Shown: piece after piece, positions 8,179 to 17,551 of the stretch
Numbering within the stretch: position 1 is the first letter of the stretch
How the letters are laid out: each line of letters starts with the position of its first letter
Assembly: GCF_003732665.1 (NCBI RefSeq)
Contig: NZ_MOBP01000006.1
Coordinates: 735,411-799,410, forward strand
Length of the DNA stretch: 64,000 nucleotides
DNA from: Pseudomonas frederiksbergensis
GTDB lineage: Bacteria > Pseudomonadota > Gammaproteobacteria > Pseudomonadales > Pseudomonadaceae
Direction of reading: 5' to 3'
Position numbers and translations under genes: made by a program
The notes under the pieces: generated by a model
Told to the model about the DNA's origin: nothing
The model's input: only the letters and a program-made list of their open reading frames with translations
Database searches by the model: none

Positions 8179-9120
8179 TCAGCGCTGGATTTCTTTATCG
8201 CGATCCAGTGTGTAAGGCAGGTCCAGCAAGTGCAGGGCAGGGCCTTCGAGCGCCGCCAAGTGGATGTCGCCACCCTCTGCTGCTTCGGCTTGCAGCACGG
8301 CCAGGAGTTCAATGTTTTGTTCGCCCCGTGCAGCGATCACCACTTCGCCGATGGAACTGTTGTGGCTCGGCGCGAACAGTTGGGTGCCGGGCTCGGGCAA
8401 TTCATTGCCATCGAGTTGCAGGCGATACAAGCGACGCTTGAGTTTGCCCAAGTATTGCATCCGCGCGACGATTTCCTGGCCGGTGTAGCAGCCTTTCTTG
8501 AAGCTCACGCCGCCAACGGCTTGCAGGTTGAGCATTTGCGGGATGAACAGCTCGCGGGTGCTCGGCATGACTTGGCCGATCCCTGCGCGGATCTGGCCCA
8601 GCAGCCATTGATTGAGCTCGCCTTCGGGCAGCAGGGCGCAAAGCTTGCCCTTGATGGTGTCGGCCTGATCGGCGGCGACCCACAGTTCGGCGCGCTGAGG
8701 CGAGACACGAATGGCGATCAAGCCGTCATTGCGCACCACGCTGTCGGTGTCGGCCGGCAGCTCAAGCCCCAGGCTGCTCAGGGCTGCATCGCCATGATCG
8801 AGGCCGAAGCGCACCCAGGCGGCGCTTTCGTCGGTCAGTTTGGATTTGGAGAACACCGCGTATTTTTTCAGGTCCGCCAGTTGCGGCTCCAGCAATTCGC
8901 TGGCCATGGCCAGGAGCACGCCGTCGCCCTGCAGCAGAATGCGGAAACTCGACTGCATCCGTCCTTTCTGGGTGCAGCGGGCACCGAGGCTGGCCTGGGT
9001 GTCACTCAGGTAATTGAGGTTGCAGGTCAATTGGCCCTGCAGGAATTTGCCGGCATCCGCGCCGCGGACCGCCAGAACGCCTTCGTGTGACAGGGTGCAG
9101 AAAAAAGCAGAATCGGCCAT
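8179..9120 (-). CDS. ygfZ: Folate-binding tRNA-modification/Fe-S repair protein YgfZ
   Basis: YgfZ is a GcvT-like, tetrahydrofolate-binding cytoplasmic protein needed for the activity of some Fe-S enzymes, including MiaB-type tRNA modification. The diagnostic motif KGCYTGQEIVAR is present near residue 205. The N-terminal half shows the GcvT-like pattern (VRGADAGKFLQGQLTCNL). The 313 residues agree with pseudomonad homologues. It diverges from sdhE at 9269, a conserved neighbourhood in Pseudomonas. The 3' end is followed closely by the HDOD gene. Confidence 0.93.
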   Translation of the reverse strand: MADSAFFCTLSHEGVLAVRGADAGKFLQGQLTCNLNYLSDTQASLGARCTQKGRMQSSFRILLQGDGVLLAMASELLEPQLADLKKYAVFSKSKLTDESAAWVRFGLDHGDAALSSLGLELPADTDSVVRNDGLIAIRVSPQRAELWVAADQADTIKGKLCALLPEGELNQWLLGQIRAGIGQVMPSTRELFIPQMLNLQAVGGVSFKKGCYTGQEIVARMQYLGKLKRRLYRLQLDGNELPEPGTQLFAPSHNSSIGEVVIAARGEQNIELLAVLQAEAAEGGDIHLAALEGPALHLLDLPYTLDRDKEIQR

Positions 9121-9268
9121 GGGTCATCGCAGGGTAAAGAGTCTGGGGGACATCATAAGGGGGCGCCCTTGAAATGGGTAGTTCACAAAAGGACAGAAGG
9201 GCCGACCAAAGCCGACTGTTCGCCCAGGCGTTGGGCTGTATACTTGCCGCCTATTTGAGGAGCGCTCC

Positions 9269-9523
9269 ATGGTCGAAGATGTTGAACTGAATCGCCTCTA
9301 CTGGCACAGCCGCCGCGGCATGCTTGAGCTTGACGTGTTGCTGGTGCCATTCGTGAAAGAGGTCTACCCGCACCTCAATGATGTCGACCGCGATTGCTAC
9401 CGCAAGCTGCTCGAATGCGAAGATCAGGACATGTTCGGCTGGTTCATGGAACGTGCCGAATCGGAAGATCCGGAGCTTCAGCGCATGGTTCGCATGATCC
9501 TGGACCGTGTCCAGCCCAAGTAA
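9269..9523 (+). CDS. sdhE: Succinate dehydrogenase flavinylation factor SdhE
   Basis: SdhE is a small cytoplasmic protein that helps attach FAD to the succinate dehydrogenase flavoprotein; it was earlier described as the antitoxin CptB. The 84-residue length and the conserved RRGMLELD motif (residues 15-22, the RGxxE signature) identify it. The Trp-rich helix DMFGWFM also fits. Its 3' end overlaps the following ygfX by 17 bp, so the two are translationally linked, the arrangement that led to the toxin-antitoxin description. Confidence 0.95.
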   Translation: MVEDVELNRLYWHSRRGMLELDVLLVPFVKEVYPHLNDVDRDCYRKLLECEDQDMFGWFMERAESEDPELQRMVRMILDRVQPK

Positions 9524-9959
9524 CGCGTTCGAATGCCGCTGGCATGCCTCACGGCAGTTGCTGGCGGTTTACGTTTTGGCCCAGCTGTTCGCGCTGGGTT
9601 CGCTGCTTCTTCTATCTATACCCGTCTGGGCCAGCCTGCTCGGCGTTGTGCTGTGCGCGGTTCATGGCGCTTGGGTGTTGCCGCGACAGATTCTATTGAC
9701 GCATGCCCAGGCATTTCGCGGTTTTCGCCGCGATGCCGATGGCTGGCAGGTGTGGAATCAGGCCCGGGGCTGGCAGCCGGTGCAACTGCGGCAGGACAGT
9801 CTGGCGCTACCGTTGGTTGTGGTGCTGCGGTTTCGGCTGCGGGGCGAGCGGCAGGTCAGGACGATCTGCGTGCCCCGGGATGCGCAAGCGGCGGATTTGC
9901 ACCGACGCCTGCGGGTTCGGCTGAAATTCAGTCGGCGTAGGTGGGCGGCACCAGAATAG
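9507..9959 (+). CDS. ygfX: YgfX/CptA-type membrane protein
   Basis: This is the YgfX (CptA) family, a small inner-membrane protein partner of SdhE that was proposed to disturb FtsZ/MreB as a toxin in E. coli. The 150-residue frame begins with GTG at 9507, inside sdhE. It has two close hydrophobic segments (about residues 18-55) followed by a soluble C-terminal half with [12 protein letters not shown]. The family is poorly conserved, so position after sdhE is an important part of the call. The last 32 bases overlap the convergent end of nadB, which is unusual and probably means the transcripts overlap antisense. Confidence 0.8.
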   Translation: MSSPSNAFECRWHASRQLLAVYVLAQLFALGSLLLLSIPVWASLLGVVLCAVHGAWVLPRQILLTHAQAFRGFRRDADGWQVWNQARGWQPVQLRQDSLALPLVVVLRFRLRGERQVRTICVPRDAQAADLHRRLRVRLKFSRRRWAAPE

Positions 9960-11544
9960 TGTCCAGCGCCTCCGGCAGCAGGTTCGGGTAGTCGAGGGTG
10001 TAATGCAGGCCGCGACTTTCCTTGCGTTCCATTGCTGAGCGGATCATCAATTCGGCCACCTGGGCCAGGTTACGCAACTCGATCAAATCCCGGCTGACTT
10101 TATAGTTGCTGTAGAACTCGTCGATTTCGTCCAGCAACAACCGCACCCGATGCTGGGCTCGTTGCAGACGCTTGTTGGTGCGCACGATGCCGACGTAGTC
10201 CCACATGAAGCGCCGCAGCTCATCCCAGTTGTGCGCGATGATCACGTCTTCGTCGGAGTCGGTCACCTGGCTCGCATCCCAGACGGGCAGGGCGATGGGG
10301 ATCGAAATCTGCGGCAACTGCTCAAGAATGTCCGCCGCCGCCGAACGCGCATAGACGAAGCATTCCAGCAGCGAGTTGCTGGCCATGCGGTTGGCGCCGT
10401 GCAGGCCGGTGAAGCTGGTCTCGCCAATGGCGTACAGCCCCGGCACATCGGTGCGGCCCTGCTGATCGACCATCACGCCGCCGCAGGTGTAATGCGCCGC
10501 CGGTACCACCGGGATCGGTTGCTTGGTGATGTCGATGGAAAATTCGAGGCAACGCTCGTAGACCGTCGGGAAGTGGGTCTTGATGAACGCTTCGGGCATG
10601 TGGCTGATGTCCAGGTAGACGCAATCGACCCCTAGACGCTTCATTTCATGGTCGATGGCCCGGGCTACGATGTCCCGTGGCGCGAGTTCGGCCCGGGGGT
10701 CGAAGCGCTGCATGAAACGTTCGCCGTTCGGCAGCTTCAGGTGCGCCCCTTCGCCGCGCAGGGCCTCGGTGATCAGGAAGCTCTTGGCCTGTGGGTGATA
10801 CAGGCAGGTGGGGTGAAACTGGTTGAATTCCAGGTTCGCCACCCGGCAGCCCGAGCGCCAGGCCATGGCAATGCCATCGCCGCAAGCGCCGTCGGGGTTG
10901 CTGGTATAGAGGTAGACCTTGGCGGCGCCACCCGACGCGAGGATCACGAACCGTGCGCCGTAGGTGTCGACTTCACCGCTGGCCCGGTTGAGCACGTAGG
11001 CGCCGAGGCAGCGGTCGCCGTCCAGGCCCAGACGTTTTTCGGTGATCAGGTCGACCGCGACCCGTTGTTCGAGCAGTTCGATGTTCGGGCGTTTTTTCGC
11101 CTGGTCGAGCAAGGTTCTGAAAATTGCTGCGCCCGTGGCATCGGCTGCATGGATGATGCGCCGATGGCTGTGGCCGCCTTCGCGGGTCAGGTGAAACTCG
11201 AAACCACCGTCTTCGGTGCCCGACTGTTCATCGCGGGTAAAAGGCACGCCTTGGTCGATCAGCCACTGGATGGCCTCTTTACTGTGCTCGACGGTAAAGC
11301 GCACGGCGTCTTCATGGCACAGGCCGCCGCCGGCATTGAGGGTGTCATCGACGTGGGACTCAACGGTGTCGGTGTCATCGAGGACGGCCGCGACGCCGCC
11401 CTGGGCCCAGAACGTCGAGCCGTTGGCGAGATCGCCTTTGCTCAATACGGCGATGCGCAGATGACCGGGCAGGGTCAGCGCAAGGCTCAAACCGGCAGCG
11501 CCGCTGCCAATCACCAGGACATCGTGTTGATACTGTTGGCTCAT
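9928..11544 (-). CDS. nadB: L-aspartate oxidase NadB
   Basis: NadB oxidises L-aspartate to iminoaspartate, the first step of de novo NAD synthesis, in the cytoplasm with FAD. The 538 residues start at 11544 ([19 protein letters not shown]), which gives the FAD dinucleotide-binding glycines directly at the N-terminus. Other landmarks are [14 protein letters not shown], the active-site region [13 protein letters not shown], and [10 protein letters not shown]. The C-terminal helical domain is intact. It diverges from algU across a 560-bp control region, as in other pseudomonads. Confidence 0.96.
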   Translation of the reverse strand: MSQQYQHDVLVIGSGAAGLSLALTLPGHLRIAVLSKGDLANGSTFWAQGGVAAVLDDTDTVESHVDDTLNAGGGLCHEDAVRFTVEHSKEAIQWLIDQGVPFTRDEQSGTEDGGFEFHLTREGGHSHRRIIHAADATGAAIFRTLLDQAKKRPNIELLEQRVAVDLITEKRLGLDGDRCLGAYVLNRASGEVDTYGARFVILASGGAAKVYLYTSNPDGACGDGIAMAWRSGCRVANLEFNQFHPTCLYHPQAKSFLITEALRGEGAHLKLPNGERFMQRFDPRAELAPRDIVARAIDHEMKRLGVDCVYLDISHMPEAFIKTHFPTVYERCLEFSIDITKQPIPVVPAAHYTCGGVMVDQQGRTDVPGLYAIGETSFTGLHGANRMASNSLLECFVYARSAAADILEQLPQISIPIALPVWDASQVTDSDEDVIIAHNWDELRRFMWDYVGIVRTNKRLQRAQHRVRLLLDEIDEFYSNYKVSRDLIELRNLAQVAELMIRSAMERKESRGLHYTLDYPNLLPEALDTILVPPTYAD

Positions 11545-11821
11545 TTCAGGATTCCGCTCAAAGCGACCCGGGTCGGGGTTGGCGCAAGACACCTGGATCG
11601 GCGAGTCAGGCAGCCACACAGCCCACTAGTATATAGAGGGGGGGAGCGGCACAATAGCCGGGCCACCATGGCATTGTGAAACTACAGTGACAGAAAAGAC
11701 TGGACGCTTCGTCGGATGTTTTTTTCGCCGGTTCGGCGACAAGACGACTGTATCGTGGATTTAACACTCTTTTTCGCTTCACGGTTGCACAATGTCGGTA
11801 GCACCCCGCTATAAATAATTG

Positions 11822-11848
11822 GAACTTTTGCCAGAGGCCCAAGATCAA
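11822..11848 (+). promoter_or_regulatory. Distal putative AlgU-type promoter
   Basis: GAACTTTTGC begins at 11822 and is followed 16 bases after GAACTT by ATCAAT, a weak match to the TCTGA-type -10 element. The -35 element is identical over ten bases to the proximal site at 12019. It may correspond to the distal autoregulated promoter known upstream of algU in other pseudomonads. Confidence 0.4.
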
Positions 11849-12018
11849 TAGCGGGTTGCCTGTATCAAGGGACAGTGTCGGCTTCAGCGCGGGACCTGCG
11901 TTTTGGTCCACGCCGGCGAATCCGATGACAAGATTATTCGCGTGGCCGGGTTGTCCCGAGCTGCGCTTTTCGTGCGTGCCAAATCAGAGAGCCCGCAGGA
12001 AACTTGCTTGGAGGGGGA

Positions 12019-12045
12019 GAACTTTTGCGAAAAGCCCGAGTCTAT
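12019..12045 (+). promoter_or_regulatory. Proximal AlgU-type promoter of algU
   Basis: GAACTT at 12019-12024, a 16-base spacer, and TCTAT at 12041-12045 match the GAACTT-N16-TCTGA consensus of AlgU/RpoE sigma factors. The predicted transcript starts about 55 bases before the algU start. Autoregulation of algU is established in the family. Confidence 0.7.
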
Positions 12046-12104
12046 GTTTGCAAGTCTGGTCGTTTAGTTATGCAAGCCTCCTTCGAGCTTATCGAGGAGT
12101 GTTC

Positions 12105-12686
12105 ATGCTAACCCAGGAAGAGGATCAGCAGCTGGTTGAGCGCGTACAACGCGGCGACAAGCGAGCTTTCGATCTGCTAGTGCTGAAATACCAGCACAAA
12201 ATTCTCGGGTTGATCGTGCGTTTCGTGCACGACACCCATGAAGCCCAGGATGTGGCACAGGAAGCCTTTATCAAGGCGTACCGTGCACTTGGTAATTTCC
12301 GCGGAGACAGCGCGTTTTACACGTGGCTTTACCGCATCGCCATTAACACGGCGAAAAACTATCTGGTTTCACGCGGCCGTCGGCCGCCGGATAGTGATGT
12401 CAGTTCCGAAGACGCAGAGTTCTACGACGGCGATCATGGCCTCAAGGATCTCGAGTCGCCAGAACGCGCATTACTGCGGGATGAGATCGAAGGCACCGTC
12501 CATCGAACCATCCAGCAACTTCCAGAAGATTTGCGTACGGCCTTAACTTTACGTGAATTCGATGGTCTGAGTTACGAGGACATTGCGGCAGTCATGCAAT
12601 GTCCGGTGGGGACCGTACGCTCCCGGATTTTCCGGGCTCGGGAAGCCATCGATAAAGCCCTGCAGCCGTTGTTGCAGGAAAACTGA
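12105..12686 (+). CDS. algU: Extracytoplasmic-function sigma factor AlgU (RpoE)
   Basis: AlgU is the RpoE-like sigma factor that directs RNA polymerase to envelope-stress and alginate genes. The 193 residues match the known length. Region 2 is visible as KYQHKILGLIVRFVHD and EAQDVAQEAFIKAYRAL, and region 4 as LTLREFDGLSYEDIAAVM. The ATG at 12105 has GAGGAG about 7 bases upstream; an in-frame extension to 11856 is not supported. It heads the algU-mucA-mucB-mucD cluster and has GAACTT-type promoters upstream, consistent with autoregulation. Confidence 0.97.
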   Translation: MLTQEEDQQLVERVQRGDKRAFDLLVLKYQHKILGLIVRFVHDTHEAQDVAQEAFIKAYRALGNFRGDSAFYTWLYRIAINTAKNYLVSRGRRPPDSDVSSEDAEFYDGDHGLKDLESPERALLRDEIEGTVHRTIQQLPEDLRTALTLREFDGLSYEDIAAVMQCPVGTVRSRIFRAREAIDKALQPLLQEN

Positions 12687-12716
12687 GACAGCGGCGACAG
12701 CCAAGAGAGGAACGCC

Positions 12717-13304
12717 ATGAGTCGTGAAGCCCTGCAGGAATCGCTGTCCGCAGTGATGGATAACGAAGCGGACGAGCTGGAATTGCGTCGGGTACTGAAT
12801 GCCTTTGACGATGTTGAAACCCGCGATACCTGGGCTCGTTACCAGATCGCTCGGGCAGTCATGCATAAGGATCTGCTGCTTCCACGTCTGGACATCGCTG
12901 CGGCAGTCTCTGCTGCGCTGGAAGACGAAGCCGTCCCGGCCAAGGCATCTCGCGGTCCATGGCGCAGCCTGGGTCGTCTGGCCGTCGCTGCTTCGGTGAC
13001 CGTTGCTGTATTGGCGGGTGTTCGTCTGTACAACCAGGACGAAATTGCTGGTGTAGAACTGGCGCAGCAATCCACTCAGTCCACCCTGGCGGTTCCACAA
13101 GTCAAGGGTCCGGCTGTATTGGCAGGCTATAGTGAGAGTTCGGAAGCCACTGGCCCTATGGCCAACGGCGTATTGCAAGGTCAGCCGGGCTGGCACGATC
13201 AGCGTCTGCCAAGCTACTTGCGCCAACATGCTCAACAGGCTGCACTGAAAGGCACTGAAAGCGCTCTGCCTTACGCTCGTGCAGCAAGCCTGGAAAACCG
13301 CTAA
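12717..13304 (+). CDS. mucA: Anti-sigma factor MucA
   Basis: MucA is the single-pass inner-membrane protein that sequesters AlgU and is degraded by regulated proteolysis under envelope stress. The cytoplasmic AlgU-binding domain covers about residues 1-78 (MSREALQESLSAVMDNEADELELRR), the membrane segment about residues 85-102 (LGRLAVAASVTVAVLAGV), and the rest is periplasmic. The 195 residues are full length, so there is no truncation of the kind found in mucoid isolates. Only 8 bases separate it from mucB, whose ribosome binding site lies in the gap. Confidence 0.95.
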   Translation: MSREALQESLSAVMDNEADELELRRVLNAFDDVETRDTWARYQIARAVMHKDLLLPRLDIAAAVSAALEDEAVPAKASRGPWRSLGRLAVAASVTVAVLAGVRLYNQDEIAGVELAQQSTQSTLAVPQVKGPAVLAGYSESSEATGPMANGVLQGQPGWHDQRLPSYLRQHAQQAALKGTESALPYARAASLENR

Positions 13305-13312
13305 GGAGGATC

Positions 13313-14272
13313 ATGCGCGCCATACCTTTACTTACGCTTCTGCTCGGTGGCTGGTTTGTTGTTCCAGCCCACGCCGATGAAGCCCAGGACTGGTTGACAC
13401 ATCTGGGCCAGGCCGAGCAACAGCAAAGCTTTCACGGTACTTTTGTTTACGAGCGTAACGGTAGTTTTTCTACCCATAACATCTGGCACCGCGTCCAGGA
13501 TGGCAAGGTCCGCGAGCGTTTACTCCAGCTCGACGGCTCGGCGCAGGAAGTCGTGCGCATTGATGGACATACTCAATGCGTCAGCGGCACCCTGATCGCA
13601 GGGCTGGGGGACTCTCCCAACTCTGCCGCTCGTGCACTCGATCCACAAAAGCTCAAGAATTGGTACGACCTTGCCGTCATCGGCAAGTCGCGTGTGGCTG
13701 GGCGTGCGGCGGTAATTGTTTCACTGACGCCGCGCGATCAGCATCGTTATGGTTTCGAGTTGCATTTGGACAAGGAAACCGGTTTGCCCCTCAAGTCATT
13801 GCTATTAAATGACAAAGGGCAATTGCTGGAGCGTTTCCAGTTCACTCAGTTGGACACCACCGAGGTGCCGTCTGACAGCGATTTGCAGGCAGGTTCTGAT
13901 TGCAAGGCGCTCACGTCCAACGCAGATAAAGCCACTGCCCTCAAGGCCGCAGATGAGTGGCATTCGGACTGGCTGCCGCCAGGTTTCGAACTTAGCAGCA
14001 GTTCTTCGCGCAAAGACCCTGAAACCAAAACTCAAGTCAGCAGCCTGATGTTCGACGATGGCCTGGCTCGTTTCTCGGTGTTCCTTGAGCCATTGAACGG
14101 CGCAACAGTCACCGATACGCGTACTCAACTGGGTCCAACCGTCGCCGTTTCCCGGCGCTTGACCACCCCCCAGGGCGAGATGATGGTGACCGTGGTCGGT
14201 GAAATTCCGATTGGCACCGCCGAACGAATTGCGCTGTCCATGCGCAATAGTGCTACAACGGCCAAACAGTGA
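13313..14272 (+). CDS. mucB: MucA-protecting periplasmic regulator MucB
   Basis: MucB (RseB-like) binds the periplasmic part of MucA and shields it from the AlgW protease until lipid or LPS signals release it. The 319-residue protein has a signal peptide ending at VPAHA (about residue 21). The N-terminal LolA-like domain contains FHGTFVYERNG, and the C-terminal domain contains WLPPGFEL and PQGEMMVTVVGEIP. It is preceded by the strong site AAGGAGGATC. Downstream, mucC is missing and mucD follows after 246 bp. Confidence 0.94.
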   Translation: MRAIPLLTLLLGGWFVVPAHADEAQDWLTHLGQAEQQQSFHGTFVYERNGSFSTHNIWHRVQDGKVRERLLQLDGSAQEVVRIDGHTQCVSGTLIAGLGDSPNSAARALDPQKLKNWYDLAVIGKSRVAGRAAVIVSLTPRDQHRYGFELHLDKETGLPLKSLLLNDKGQLLERFQFTQLDTTEVPSDSDLQAGSDCKALTSNADKATALKAADEWHSDWLPPGFELSSSSSRKDPETKTQVSSLMFDDGLARFSVFLEPLNGATVTDTRTQLGPTVAVSRRLTTPQGEMMVTVVGEIPIGTAERIALSMRNSATTAKQ

Positions 14273-14400
14273 GCTGAATCGTGATGCTCATGGATCGGCG
14301 ATTTGATTGTGCGAGAGGTCCGCGATGCCCATCCCACTATTGAGATGTCGAAATGTTTGGTGAGCATTTCAATTTGCAAATCCCCCCGAATTTTTTTATA

Positions 14401-14424
14401 GGTCAGAGCCTCTCGGCTCTGGCC
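14401..14424. terminator. Hairpin between mucB and mucD
   Basis: GGTCAGAGCC and GGCTCTGGCC form a 10-bp stem with one G-T pair and a TCTC loop, followed by a T-rich stretch (TTGTTTGTTGTT). It could be a partial terminator that lowers mucD expression relative to mucB. It occupies the place where mucC lies in P. aeruginosa. Confidence 0.45.
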
Positions 14425-14518
14425 TTGTTTGTTGTTCCCGGAACAAAAATACCGGCGTATCGTTCCCGGTGTTCCTTGCTCCATATCGCTTAACCATGCT
14501 CGTCGTAACGGGAGCCGT

Positions 14519-15943
14519 ATGTCGATACCACGCTTGAAGTCCTACCTTTCCATTTTTGCCACCGTGCTCGTGCTCGGTCAGGCGGTCCCTGTTCAAGCGG
14601 CCGAATTGCCTGACTTTACGCAACTGGTCGAACAGGCCTCGCCTGCGGTGGTGAATATCAGTACCACGCAAAAGCTGCCTGATCGCAAAGTGTCGGGACA
14701 GATGCCGGACCTTGAAGGCTTGCCGCCCGCGCTTCGCGAGTTTTTCGAACGGGGCATGCCGCAACCGCGTTCGCCCCGTGGCGATCGTCAGCGCGAAGCC
14801 ACGTCCCTGGGCTCGGGTTTCATTATCTCGCCTGACGGCTACATCCTGACCAACAACCACGTGATCGCCGATGCCGACGAAATTCTCGTTCGCCTGGCTG
14901 ACCGCAGCGAGTTGAAAGCCAAGTTGATCGGCACCGACCCGCGTTCCGACGTGGCACTGCTGAAAATCGAAGGCAAAGACCTGCCCGTTCTGAAACTCGG
15001 CAAATCCCAAGACCTGAAGGCCGGCCAATGGGTTGTCGCCATCGGTTCGCCCTTTGGTTTTGACCATACGGTGACCCAAGGCATCGTCAGCGCCATCGGT
15101 CGCAGTCTGCCGAACGAAAACTATGTGCCGTTCATCCAGACCGACGTGCCGATCAACCCGGGTAACTCCGGTGGCCCGCTGTTTAACCTGAACGGCGAAG
15201 TGGTCGGCATCAACTCGCAGATCTACACCCGTTCGGGCGGCTTCATGGGGGTGTCGTTCGCGATCCCTATCGATGTGGCGATGGACGTGTCCAATCAACT
15301 GAAAAGCGGCGGCAAAGTCAGCCGTGGCTGGTTGGGTGTGGTGATCCAGGAAGTGAACAAGGATCTGGCCGAATCGTTCGGCCTGGAGAAACCGGCCGGT
15401 GCGCTGGTGGCTCAGATCCAGGATGACGGCCCGGCTGCCAAGGGTGGCTTGCAGGTCGGTGACGTGATCTTGAGCATGAACGGTCAACCGATCGTCATGT
15501 CCGCAGATCTGCCGCATCTGGTCGGCGCGCTCAAGGCAGGCTCCAAGGCCAATCTTGAAGTGATCCGCGAGGGCAAGCGCAAGAATGTCGAGCTGACCGT
15601 CGGCGCGATCCCGGAAGAAGGCAAGGAGCTGGACGCCGTGCCGAAAGCCGGTGTCGAGGGCAGCAGCAACCGCTTGGGCGTTTCTGTCACCGAGCTGACC
15701 GATGAACAGAAGAAAACCTACGACCTCAAGGGCGGTGTGGTGATCAAGGACGTTCAGGATGGTCCTGCTTCGCTGATCGGCTTGCAGCCTGGTGACGTCA
15801 TTACGCACCTGAACAACCAGGCGATCGGCTCCACCAAGGAGTTCACCGAGATCGCCAAGGCGCTGCCGAAGAACCGTTCGGTGTCGATGCGAGTCCTGCG
15901 TCAGGGGCGCGCCAGCTTCATCACCTTCAAACTGGCTGAATAA
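14519..15943 (+). CDS. mucD: Periplasmic serine protease/chaperone MucD (DegP type)
   Basis: MucD is a HtrA-family periplasmic serine protease that removes misfolded envelope proteins and dampens AlgU activation. The 474 residues start at 14519 (MSIPRLKS), giving a clean signal peptide ending near VQA-AE. The catalytic triad is H114 (TNNHVI), D144 (RSDVALL) and S217 (NPGNSGGP). Two PDZ domains follow, each with the carboxylate-binding loop (GWLGV and NRLGV regions). It lies in the algU operon direction after a hairpin, so it may also have its own promoter. Confidence 0.96.
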   Translation: MSIPRLKSYLSIFATVLVLGQAVPVQAAELPDFTQLVEQASPAVVNISTTQKLPDRKVSGQMPDLEGLPPALREFFERGMPQPRSPRGDRQREATSLGSGFIISPDGYILTNNHVIADADEILVRLADRSELKAKLIGTDPRSDVALLKIEGKDLPVLKLGKSQDLKAGQWVVAIGSPFGFDHTVTQGIVSAIGRSLPNENYVPFIQTDVPINPGNSGGPLFNLNGEVVGINSQIYTRSGGFMGVSFAIPIDVAMDVSNQLKSGGKVSRGWLGVVIQEVNKDLAESFGLEKPAGALVAQIQDDGPAAKGGLQVGDVILSMNGQPIVMSADLPHLVGALKAGSKANLEVIREGKRKNVELTVGAIPEEGKELDAVPKAGVEGSSNRLGVSVTELTDEQKKTYDLKGGVVIKDVQDGPASLIGLQPGDVITHLNNQAIGSTKEFTEIAKALPKNRSVSMRVLRQGRASFITFKLAE

Positions 15944-15961
15944 ACCGGTTGTTGGCTGAAT

Positions 15962-15992
15962 AAAAAACCGCCTCGAAAGAGGCGGTTTTTTT
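15962..15992. terminator. Bidirectional rho-independent terminator
   Basis: AAAAAACCGCCTC and GAGGCGGTTTTTTT form a strong stem around GAAA-type bases, with T-runs in both directions. It lies between the convergent ends of mucD and the M48 protease gene and should terminate both. Confidence 0.93.
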
Positions 15993-16019
15993 GTGTCCGC
16001 GTTTTGTTGAAATTGAAGA

Positions 16020-17453
16020 TCAGCCCATCATGTCTTTGATCATGCGTTCCTGTTCCATCAGCTCCCGTTGCCGTGCATCGATCCGCGACGACAGCGGGAA
16101 ATTGCTGCCGGCCTTGCGCTTGGCGAAGTCCAGTTGCTGGATGGCCTGGCGGTAGTCGCCGACCAGTGCGAAATATTCGGCGCGAGCCTGGTGCAAGCCA
16201 ATGATGTTGCCCGACAGACCACGAGTCTCCGCCACCATGTACCAGACGTCCGGATCGTCCGGACGGGATTTGAGCAGGTTTTCCAGGGCTTTTTCCGCAT
16301 CGGCGGTGCGGTTCTGCTTGAGCAGCAAGTCGACCCGCACTTGGTTCAGCGGGTAGTTGCCCGGGAACTGGGTGAGCAATCGATCAACCCGGGATTGGGC
16401 GTCCGGCAGGCGATTGTTGGTGATGTCCAGATCAACCTGGGCCAGGTTGTAGATGATCTCGTTCGGCGCCGTAGCCAGCAGTTGCTTGAGATTCTCCCGG
16501 GCTTCATTCAACTGGCCACCCTTGATCTGGGCGATAGCCAAGCCATAACGGGCGACATCGTTTTTCGGGTTTTCATCGAGCTGGACGCGGAAGCGTTTGG
16601 CGCCCAGGCCGGGAGTTTCTTCATAGATCAACTGCACCCGTGCGCGAATCAGTTGATAACGCACGCTGTCTTCGATACCGCCGATTTTGGCTTGCTCGGC
16701 GCGGTTGCGGGTGTCGGCGATCCGGGATTCGGTCACCGGGTGAGTCAGCAGGAATTCCGGCGGTTTGGCGTCGAAGCGGTACTGGCGCATCAAGCGTTCG
16801 AACATATTCGGCATCGAGCGCGGATCGTAACCAGCCTTTTCCAGGTTAATGATGCCGATCCGGTCGGCCTCTTGCTCGTTCTGACGCGAGAAGCGTCGCT
16901 GTTCCTGAATCGCGGCGGCCTGGGTGCCGGCAATGGTGGCGATCCCGGCATCGCCTGCACCGGCGGCGGCAATCACAATCCCTGCAAGCAGGGCGGCCAT
17001 CATCGGCACTTGCATGCGTTGCGAGGCTTCAACACCACGGGCGAAGTGGCGTTGCGACAAGTGAGCCAATTCGTGGGCCAGTACCGACGCATATTCGCCC
17101 TCGGTCTGGGCATTGAGGAACAAGCCGCCGTTGACCCCGATAATCCCGCCAGGCGCAGCAAAGGCGTTCAGCTCCGGACTGTTGATCAGGATGAATTCCA
17201 GGCGTCGGTCATTGACCTGGCTGGTCTCGACCAATTTGTAGACACTGGATTCGACGTAATCCTTGAGCTGTGGATCATTGAGCTGCTGGACCTGGCTGCG
17301 CAACATCGCCAGCCACGCGCGACCCAACTGGTATTCCTGTTGCGGCGAGACAATGGCAGAACTGGCATCACCAAGTGACGGCAGGTCGTCGGCGAAGCCT
17401 GGTGAGGCGAGCAGGCAAGCGAGCGTCAGCAGGGTAGGGCGCAAAAAAGTCAT
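16020..17453 (-). CDS. bepA: Periplasmic M48 metalloprotease with TPR repeats (BepA type)
   Basis: This resembles BepA (YfgC), a periplasmic zinc protease and chaperone that assists outer-membrane protein assembly. The start at 17453 (MTFLRPTLLTLA) gives a signal peptide of about 22 residues. The zinc motif HELAH lies near residue 132 with the third ligand in EQEADRIG, both intact. The C-terminal half consists of TPR-like helices. The 477 residues fit the family (E. coli 487). A TTG start 21 bases upstream is possible but leaves a worse signal peptide. The neighbours tusA and perM, divergent here, are also conserved next to it in other pseudomonads. Confidence 0.88.
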   Translation of the reverse strand: MTFLRPTLLTLACLLASPGFADDLPSLGDASSAIVSPQQEYQLGRAWLAMLRSQVQQLNDPQLKDYVESSVYKLVETSQVNDRRLEFILINSPELNAFAAPGGIIGVNGGLFLNAQTEGEYASVLAHELAHLSQRHFARGVEASQRMQVPMMAALLAGIVIAAAGAGDAGIATIAGTQAAAIQEQRRFSRQNEQEADRIGIINLEKAGYDPRSMPNMFERLMRQYRFDAKPPEFLLTHPVTESRIADTRNRAEQAKIGGIEDSVRYQLIRARVQLIYEETPGLGAKRFRVQLDENPKNDVARYGLAIAQIKGGQLNEARENLKQLLATAPNEIIYNLAQVDLDITNNRLPDAQSRVDRLLTQFPGNYPLNQVRVDLLLKQNRTADAEKALENLLKSRPDDPDVWYMVAETRGLSGNIIGLHQARAEYFALVGDYRQAIQQLDFAKRKAGSNFPLSSRIDARQRELMEQERMIKDMMG

Positions 17454-17551
17454 GCACAAAGCCTTAGTCGACAAAGACCTTACTGTAGCCGGACAGTGGG
17501 CTTCGGACCAGATATTCTAGGCCGCTCAACCACCTGACCCGGAGTGATGCA

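Larger units (their letters stand above)
11545..12104. other. nadB/algU intergenic control region
   Basis: This 560-bp gap between divergent nadB and algU shows no credible gene. It contains two GAACTT-type extracytoplasmic sigma promoters directed at algU, listed separately. On the minus strand a TATACT-like -10 for nadB lies near 11628-11633, without a strong -35. Confidence 0.7.

Noticed and set aside
11606..11911. 101-residue minus-strand frame in the nadB/algU gap
   Set aside because: It runs through the promoter region, has no ribosome binding site or domain, and its composition is not that of a gene.
12717..13304. Possible mucoid-type mucA truncation
   Set aside because: The gene is full length (195 residues) with an intact membrane segment and periplasmic part.
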